Of a DNA stretch of 64,000 nt, positions 57,356 through 64,000 are shown piece after piece. Position 1 is the first letter of the stretch; each line of letters begins with the position of its first letter. Under the pieces are notes generated by a model. The model ran no database searches. It was not told where the DNA came from and saw nothing but the letters and a program-made list of their open reading frames with translations. This DNA is from Diphasiastrum complanatum. Taxonomy: Eukaryota; Streptophyta; Lycopodiopsida; Lycopodiales; Lycopodiaceae. Where the stretch lies: the NCBI GenBank assembly GCA_029204225.1, contig CM055094.1, positions 22,878,657-22,942,656 of the forward strand, given 5' to 3'. The position numbers and the translations under genes were made by a program.

Positions 57356-57775
57356 ACTAGCCTCATTATTACATTACATTCATTGAATAGTATTAATGAT
57401 AGAGAGCAAGGACATTCATAAATCCATTTCACAAGAGAACCAATCCGCTTTATTGGAATGAAGATATGTACATGTGTAGGAAACTCGACTTGGTCCCTTT
57501 TTATAGTAGAGAGGAGGACCCTGGCCTCTGAATCTTATTGGTCCATTTCTGCCTCCCTAACTATTCAAATTTAAAAAAGAATGGGAACCATCCAAATTGG
57601 AGGGAAACCCAACTTTATTCACTGACTTGACATTTAGGCCCTGCGACATTAGAAGTCCCACAAAAGGGCCTAAAGTTCTTTATTGACTTTTTAATTAATT
57701 AAATAACTATGTGATCATCGGGTTGGACTTACACAGGCAGGGTGCCAAATCTCTCTCACTTATTAACTAGGTGCT
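57356..57775. other. No gene recognised
   Basis: Mixed composition with short frames only. A TTTTTATAG at about 57500 could be a relic promoter element, but nothing supports a gene. Confidence 0.4.
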
Positions 57776-58160
57776 TTCTAGCAGGTGGAGCCATTTCATG
57801 GAATAGTCAAAAATAGAAATGCATTTCTTTATCCTCCACAGAATTAGAATATGTCGTTGGTACCTCTACAGTAAAAGAAATTATGGCTCAACAGATTACT
57901 TCAGGATCTTACGATCATTCAAATCAGTCCAACTATACTCTATTGCGACAATCAGAGCTACATTGCTCTATCTCTGAACCCACGAACTCACCCTAGAACT
58001 AAACATATTGAAGTTCAACTTCATTTTCCTAGAGAGAAAGTTCAGAATAAAGATATCCAACTAAGTTATTGTCCTACTGCAAGTATGTTGGCTGACTAAA
58101 CCTCTATCAAGCATGTTACATTGTGTAGCTTGCTCAATTTCATTATGGATCCCATGAGTA
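57776..58160 (+). pseudogene. Copia RNase H fragment
   Basis: GGAISWNSQ, then ISLSSTELEYVVGTSTVKEI with the catalytic Glu region. In shifted frames come LYCDNQSYIALSLNPRTHPR, TKHIEVQLHFPREKVQNKDI and the LTKPLS-like end. The family is that of the - strand RNase H at 20466-20774. Many stops occur and RT is missing. Confidence 0.75.
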
Positions 58161-58166
58161 AAGCTT

Positions 58167-58190
58167 AAGGGGGGGGGGGGGCGGGGGGGG
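58167..58190 (+). other. Polypurine tract made almost only of G
   Basis: AAGGGGGGGGGGGG, one C, then GGGGGGGG directly before the 3' LTR. Confidence 0.75.
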
Positions 58191-59081
58191 TGTTGGAATT
58201 AAGCATTACTCCAACTCACCAGAACTCGAACCTTTCCTATTCGCGTCATCAGAACACGAATCATTCAGGTTCGTCACCAGTACACTATGTAAATACACAC
58301 ACAGTCTCTCTCTACGACAACCTTGTAGTCTTACTCTCTGAAGTTGAACGTTCGAGCAATAATCAACTGAAGCAGCAGTGGGATTGACTACATTCTCTTC
58401 ATTCAAGAAATTCGACTACATTCTCTTTGTTCTCTCATGAACTCAATGTCTTCGGTTCAAGATTCACGTCATCCACACTGCCCCGTCAGACACAGACCAT
58501 GTCACAGTTCACTTTAGTAACGACAACGCATGAAAACGATGATGAGTCAATCTGTGATGAATGCATGTAAGTGGAGAGTAGTAAAATTGAGTTCATGTGC
58601 GAACTAGATTGTGTCTTCATTATCTGATTCCATAGGATCAGAGATTTTAGAGAGAGTGAAAGCCATTCAGAGAAAAGAGATAGTTATTTAGTCTATAACT
58701 AGCTAAGTAAGATCGTTGCACACAGTGCAGCATTACTGTGAACCATTCTACAGGATTGTGATCTAATCGTTGTACTTACAACTGTTTAATTCAGATTCTC
58801 TATTCTTCTTATGTGTATTGCATTATGAATGCTTTTTGATAGTTTTCTTTCTCTATTGACACTCACTCAATCCAGAATGTCTAATATTCGAAGGTAGCAT
58901 GGCTGTCACTAGACGCCTAATTGTTCGCTCCTTCATGGTTGTCTTTAACACCTACAAGACATTCCTCCATTCGTTCTAAGTTAATGCTTATGCTGTAGTT
59001 TTGGTAAAGATCTTGAAAAGTTCTCTATGTTGGAGTTGTGTCTCTTCTTCCACACCTAGTTTATTTGAGAGAACCCCAACA
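58191..59081 (+). mobile_element. 3' LTR of a + strand copia fragment
   Basis: 891 bp from TGTTGGAATTAAGC to GAACCCCAACA. Perfect TGTTGG/CCAACA ends and a preceding polypurine tract fix the borders. It ends inside the protease-coding region of the - strand copia element above it. The GAAAC after it would be the target duplication, but the 5' end of this element is gone. Confidence 0.8.
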
Positions 59082-59940
59082 GAAACAAGCATCACCACCA
59101 AACTTTACCATGTGTCCTTTCTCTATCATTTGATCAACACTTAGCAAATTCTTTGAAAGTGAAAGAATGCAAAGAACACCATCAAGTCTTGCTTTCCTAT
59201 TAGTAGAAAGACAAATATGAAATGAACAAATACCTTCAATCACACACTTACCACCATTGGCCATGTGTATCACTTTCTTGGCTCTATCATAAGTGATCAA
59301 AGAAGTAAAGAACTCCTTGTGACTGGTCATGTGTGAACTAGCTCCACTATCGATCCACCATGAATCCTTGTCACCTTCACTTGATATTAGACCTGAAGAA
59401 CACATCAAAAGAGAATCACAACCACCTAGGTCCTCATCATTAGTAGTAAAGTTCATTTGTTTGCTACCTTCATCTCTTTGCTTCTTCAAACATTCATTAC
59501 CAAAATTCCCTTTGATACTACAATAAAAGCATTTTAACTTGAATCTATCTTTTTTTTTTGCCAATAGAATAAGTCTCACCTTGATCTTTTCCTTTGGACC
59601 ATTTTCTTTTACCATTTCCCTTGAATTTGCCTTTGATGAACATGGCCTCCTCTTCATAATGAGATGTTGATGTAGATCCACCTCTTGCTTGAAGCCTAAA
59701 CTCCTCATTGGCCAAAATCTCTTGCAAATCCACAATACTTGGCAAAGTCTTTTGAATAGAAAAACTTTGAACAAGATTAGCATGATCATCCAACAAGCCA
59801 TTAAGTATAACTTGAGAAACACACTCTTCAAAGGTCCAGCAACCTCAAACATAAGAGATCCAATCAAATTTAGGGTTTTGACAAAAGTACAAAAAATTGA
59901 ATCTTGTAGATTCTATATGCAAATGCTACAAAGTTGATAT
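59082..59940 (-). pseudogene. Copia gag-protease fragment
   Basis: From about 59820 down: gag end (MLDDHANLVQSFSIQKTLPS, DLQEILANEEFRLQARGGST), a zinc knuckle CFYCSIKGNFGNEC (His of the usual C-C-H-C knuckle replaced by Asn or shifted), and protease WWIDSGASSHMTSHKEFFTS with IEGICSFHICLSTNRKA and SLSKNLLSVDQMIEKGHMV. It stops at the LTR border at 59081. The same family forms the fragments at 8415-9457 (close) and 16704-17920. A frameshift lies near 59560. Confidence 0.82.
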
Positions 59941-60187
59941 ACTATCTTGTAGAATGCAATAAGACCTATTCATAGCAATTAAAGTCACCACATTCCACCA
60001 AGTGTGGAGTGAAATCGGCCTACTTCAATAAGTTTGCCTTCTATTGAGTTTTGATTTATAAAAAATCAAATTTACACTTGAAACATGCTTTATTTTTTAG
60101 TAGAAATCAATCTAGCATGCTCTAGAATTGGTAGCTCCTCCAAATCCTTGCTAAATTAGGATGATCCTTCAAGTAACCTGCACCAAA

Positions 60188-60199
60188 GCTCTAATACCA
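60188..60199 (-). other. Primer-binding site of the copia fragment
   Basis: GCTCTAATACCA reads TGGTATTAGAGC on the - strand, adjoining the LTR. Confidence 0.85.
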
Positions 60200-60779
60200 T
60201 GTGAAGAATTTCAGATCCCTTAGATCCGATATGTCCCTTTGATCTTTGGTTATGAAAGACAACACAACTAGCACGATTGACAATGTAGAAATCTAACTCT
60301 ATCAATGCATAGAAGCTTAATCAAATTCTAATAGATCTTGACAAAAACACATGTGAATGATAAAGTATTGTTGTTTTTCGTACAAAACCAGTAACTTGCT
60401 GTATTTTACTCATGTGAATGCAACAAACATCAAACCAATTGATTCTACACACAAAAAGTTAAGATATCAACACCATAGTGCACCAATGAGTATGGAACCC
60501 CAAAGAGATCTCATGTATAAGCATGAATGAGAGTAGAGAGAGAGAATCCATCTCTTCCCATGTGTGTACATCTATTTATAATAGTTCCATGCCTCATTAA
60601 TGATCTTGGTTTTCCTCCATATCAAAAACCCTACTAAAAATATGGACTAGGTTCAATGAACCATATGTTCAAATTTGAATCTTCCAAACTCGACCTCCTA
60701 GCTTTCCCACACTTTTCAAAAGTGGTAATTTATAAAGCCTATCTCTAAGTCTAGAATGCATATTGGCCTAATATTGACA
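60200..60779 (-). mobile_element. 5' LTR of the copia gag-protease fragment
   Basis: 580 bp with TG...CA ends (TGTGAAGAATTTCAG to CTAATATTGACA on the + strand). It matches the LTR at 15580-16101 in reverse complement through most of its length. It is followed by the primer-binding site and leader (59940-60187), as expected. The insertion lies next to copy B of the unrecognised protein, with ATTAA as upper flank. Confidence 0.85.
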
Positions 60780-61095
60780 ATTAACCAAAATATGACTAAA
60801 GTAGTTGATATTTCTCACATTGATTAGCATACTGTAATTGTCGATTAGCATACAGTAATTGTGCATTATGCATGCCAAAATCTTGCAATTTCTGACAATA
60901 TCCAAGTAATCCTCTATGTCCTTCACATACAAATCTGAGGAAATGACTGATAGACTTAAAATCTGGACATAAACCGGTACTTGGATCTTCAGGATAAATT
61001 GTTCCGTCTACCCACAAATCTACATGCTCGGATTCTTTTTTTTCAAATCTTCAATTAATGAAGCAACATTTTCTACAACTTTTGAATTTTTCTTT
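60780..61095 (-). pseudogene. Unrecognised protein, decayed copy B
   Basis: - strand: KVVENVASLIEDLKKK, a one-base shift in an A-run, then DLWVDGTIYPEDPST, FKSISHFLRFVCEGHRGLLG and YCQKLQDFGMHNAQLLYANR. It aligns with copy A at 56100-56290 (shared DLW-DGT-YP-DPST and GH-GLLGYC--LQ) but in reverse orientation. A TAA ends it near 60796, next to the copia LTR. The rest of the protein is absent. Confidence 0.6.
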
Positions 61096-61829
61096 AAAAA
61101 TGGACAACATTCCATAGGAAGTGCAACATGCAAATGAAACTTTTCCATTCTTGAAAACTACAATATCTCAAAAGATTGGTCATCAACCTCAGGCTTTGTA
61201 TTGGCTATGTCGAGCTCATAATTCTCTCGCCTCATATTTTACTATGAGCATACAAAAATTTGAGCTCATAGTGCTCCCGCTACATATTTTGCAAAGAGCA
61301 TACCAAGATTTCAAGTCGGTTGAAACATGCCGAGAAATTTTGTCTTTTGTTATTACAAGCACACTTAACTAATTAATGCTTAACCACAGTAGTTAGAATG
61401 AGAGCATTATCAGAAACTCGAAAAACGGCAGCCAAACGGTACCAGTTTCCATTCTCTCTCTATGTAATCTCTCTCTAAAGTCAAACTTCTTAAAGGGCCC
61501 ATTTCAAGCCCATATTTCCCCTAATGATGTTCGAGATATCTTGGATGATATTTAGTTCGCTAATTTTGTCCTCCTTTGATGTGCAAGTGATGAGCATAAG
61601 GAGGGAATTTGGTTTTGTTCTTTTCTAGCTGAAATGAAAAAGATTTGCATTTACAAAAGAGGTGACGTTAGTTAATATTAGTACATTGTCTTGACATTTG
61701 GACCCCGTGCATTGCGGCTACCCACCTATTAGTTAAGTACACATGTTACCAGTGGGATTAAGTTACAAGAGCTGCTCGAGCAAACCAGAAATTTAGTCGA
61801 AGTTTTAAAACTCGACAATTTTCTCTCTC
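61096..61829. other. No gene recognised
   Basis: Short frames only. The words GAGCTCATA-TTCTC-CGC and TTTTAC-ATGAGCATAC recur around 61210 and 61265, a small imperfect tandem repeat of about 55 bp. Confidence 0.4.
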
Positions 61830-62605
61830 CTAAGTGGCATTCCTTAGAAGGCCCTTTAGGTGTACACCGTTAGAACCAGGAATCAAACTCAGCTCAGATA
61901 TGTCACCAAAATCAGAGGAAGAGCAAGGTGAGATGCACCGATACCCATACAGGAGTTCCATAGGGTCATTAATGTACAATCTGGTATGTACAAGGCTGGA
62001 TATATCCACCGCAAGAGGAAAACTGAGCCCTTTCGTGGTCAACTCGGGACTGGAGCATCGGCAAGCTGCCGAGTGTTGGGGTATCTGAAAGGGACATTGA
62101 AGTATGGATTGCAATATCAAGGACCTTGTAGTGGAATAACTGGTTTTGTGGATTTAGATTGGTGGGGGTCACACACGACATGAAATCAACTTGTGGGTTT
62201 GTATTTCTAATGGGGAATGCACCAGTAAGCTGGGCGAGTTCTAAGCAAAAGTTGTTGCTCTTTCATCCACGGAGGCGGAATTGATGGGATTGTGTCAATG
62301 ATCAGCAAGAGAGTACATACGGATTGGTAATTTCTACATGGAATTGGGATCCCAACTGAAGGGATGAGCATATTCAATGATAATCATGCAGGTTGTATAT
62401 TTATTTGCAGGAATGGAGGGCTCCATAAAAGGAGCAAACACATCAACATCCACCATCATTTTGTCAAAGGATCTTGTATAGAGTGGAAGGATGATACGTG
62501 AGTACTGCCCAACTAAGGATATGATAGCCGATTTGATGACAAAAACGCTGTCTAATTATAAGGATAGGTCCAATCAGTTGAAGAACGCAATGGGACTGAA
62601 AGAGC
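61830..62605 (+). pseudogene. Copia RT/RNase H fragment
   Basis: PLEPGIKLSSDMSPKSEEEQ, YPYRSSIGSLMYNLVCTRLD, then in shifted frames GYLKGTLKYGLQYQGPCSGI, GFVDLDWWG, VALSSTEAELMGLCQ, and an end block with DMIADLMTKTLSNYKD. These are the junction of RT and RNase H and most of RNase H. Numerous stops and frameshifts. No polypurine tract or LTR was recognised after 62605. Confidence 0.75.
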
Positions 62606-62771
62606 TTGAGACAGGAGACGGCTAGAATTGAGAGAGGTATTGTTGGTGTAGAGTGATGGGTCGAGCACCAGAGGAGTCACGCACTTGATAACCTTTGTGC
62701 ACCATCAGGCAATTCTAGCTACATATAACTAAGCACTGCAGTTTAAAGCACGAACGTGTCTTCTTGGCATG

Positions 62772-63320
62772 AAGGTGCCTGTTAGTTAGTCATGAGGGAC
62801 ACGTAGGATATTGAATGAGACTCACACGGATATATGATCTTGGTGTGATGAGACTCACACGGATATATGTATAGACGATATATGATCTTGGTGTGATGAG
62901 ACTCACACGGATATATGTATAGACGATATGAATGGATCAATCATCAAATACTCTTTTTGTTTTATATGCTTATGAGTTCCTTTTCATGATTCAGGATTTG
63001 CTTATAGTGAATAGATGATTACTGTCTGATGTTAAGTGTCTGAATGTCATTTGATGATTGACATATTGAATGTAAGGTGCCTGTTGGTAAGTCATGAGGG
63101 ACACGTAGGCACATATCAACAATTTCGGGATCTTGATTCTTGGTGTGCATGAAACTCACACGGATATACGTACACACGATATGGAAGGATCAAATACGCT
63201 ATTTTTTATCATATGCTTATGAGTTCCTTTTCTTGATTCATGATTTGCTGATAATGAATAGATGATTACTGTGTGATTTTAAGTGTCTGAATGTCATTTG
63301 CTGATTGACATATTGAATGT
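62772..63320. repeat. Tandem duplication, two units with 302-bp offset, plus inner short repeats
   Basis: AAGGTGCCTGTT-GT-AGTCATGAGGGACACGTAGG at 62772 recurs at 63074. The following blocks (ATGCTTATGAGTTCCTTTTC, GAATAGATGATTACTGT, TGATTGACATATTGAATG) keep the same order. Inside the first unit GTGATGAGACTCACACGGATATATG is repeated in tandem at about 62813-62925. It lies 0.3 kb beyond the GH3 stop codon. Confidence 0.8.
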
Positions 63321-63593
63321 TTTGTCTCGCTGATAAATCTCTTTGAAAGTTTGAGAGAAAAAGGAAAAAATTCACACTCGTTTATTACTTCCTTGCATAT
63401 AAGATACAATCGTTATCAAATATTTTACGTTGTAGTATTTCCATGGAGGCTGAATCAAAGAAAATCTTGCGAAATTAAAGATGGCATGCTTTGCTTGTGA
63501 GCTGTGGAGGAAAGTACATGTTAATTAAAAAGTTGGAGCAGTTTAGTTCTCTGCTGTTATTGTGGGAAAATGTTGAACAAGGTATTGTCGCTT

Positions 63594-64000
63594 TTAGATA
63601 TGGTTTCCGTTTCCGTTCGCCTGGTTCACGATCCATTGGGGGCGAATTGGAGACCATCGAGGACACCCGCGGCTAAAGAAGTTCTGCAACACTCTGGCGT
63701 TGAGCAGTTCCAAAATAGGAGCTGATTTGATGCACCGTGGCGTTTTGTACTGATTGATTGACGCGCCTCTGCTTAGGGCGTAATCCATCAGCTGATCGAA
63801 TGTCCCTGGCTTCACCACCTTGATCTCTAGGGGTCCAATAGATTTGTCTGCAACTCTGCCTTGTCGATAAACGCTGTCAAGTGATTCTTCCACGGTCAGG
63901 CAGCAGTCCTGCAGAATGCCGGATTCTAGAGGTCGAATAGATGACGATCTGAGCTCCCAGTAGAGGACATAATGCCCAGGGATTGTAGTTGTGTCTGCAT
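63594..64000 (-). CDS. GH3 family acyl-acid-amido synthetase, C-terminal end (partial)
   Basis: GH3 enzymes adenylate an acyl acid such as indole-3-acetic acid or jasmonate and join it to an amino acid, controlling hormone levels in the cytosol. Read from the right edge down: ADTTTIPGHYVLYWELRSSS, LQDCCLTVEESLDSVYRQGR, VADKSIGPLEIKVVKPGTFD, QLMDYALSRGASINQYKTPR and ILELLNARVLQNFF, then SRGCPRWSP near the end. These are the conserved C-terminal blocks of GH3 proteins, including GASINQYK-PRC. The frame is open over all 135 codons present to a TAA at 63594-63596, with no break. The N-terminal adenylation domain lies outside the window, so substrate class cannot be told. Confidence 0.93.
   Translation of the reverse strand, partial: ADTTTIPGHYVLYWELRSSSIRPLESGILQDCCLTVEESLDSVYRQGRVADKSIGPLEIKVVKPGTFDQLMDYALSRGASINQYKTPRCIKSAPILELLNARVLQNFFSRGCPRWSPIRPQWIVNQANGNGNHI

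Overview
The window looks like nuclear DNA of a land plant with a large, repeat-filled genome. The evidence is AT-rich sequence, many layers of Ty1/copia and Ty3/gypsy LTR retrotransposons, GT-AG introns, and two plant-type host genes. A gymnosperm or another large-genome seed plant would fit, but the sequence does not settle the species. There are no bacterial operons, rRNA genes or CRISPR arrays.

Host genes. Two can be supported. One is a two-exon dienelactone-hydrolase-family gene (+ strand, 38402-40170) with its catalytic Cys, Asp and His in place. The other is the C-terminal end of a GH3 acyl-acid-amido synthetase gene (- strand, 63594-64000), which runs off the right edge. Both appear intact. 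Almost everything else that codes for protein is retroelement debris with stops and frameshifts.

Layout. 1-800: Ty3/gypsy integrase and chromodomain remnant. 0.8-8.4 kb: mostly unrecognised sequence, with a 443-bp hAT-like MITE (4778-5220, 8-bp target duplication), a 330-bp tandem duplication and a possible SINE. 8.4-9.5 kb: truncated copia gag-protease. 10.1-10.8 kb: a miniature LTR element (TRIM-like). 12.5-12.8 kb: a cluster of short palindromes. 14.1 kb: a (CA)49 microsatellite. 14.8-33.5 kb: a nest of retrotransposons. In it a + strand copia element (from about 15.58 kb) is split by a - strand Ty3/gypsy element (17921-32774). That element in turn holds a - strand copia (about 18.95-24.7 kb) and a full-length + strand copia with a perfect 5-bp target duplication (25211-30331). 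33.5-35.0 kb: Ty3/gypsy RNase H and integrase. 38.0-40.2 kb: a short hairpin LTR with a primer-binding site, an (AG)35 tract and the hydrolase gene. 41.4-42.2 kb: a long foldback. 44.1-51.5 kb: two related copia elements lying tail to tail, one almost complete and young. 51.5-55.3 kb: chimeric copia and gypsy fragments. 56.0-57.4 kb and 60.8-61.1 kb: two copies of an unrecognised protein family. 57.8-60.8 kb: two copia fragments in opposite orientations. 61.8-62.6 kb: copia RT/RNase H fragment. 62.8-63.3 kb: tandem duplication downstream of GH3.

The genes do not work together. The window is two isolated host loci in a sea of mobile elements, and its main interest is the order of insertions, the chimeric joins, the miniature elements and the unrecognised repeated protein family.
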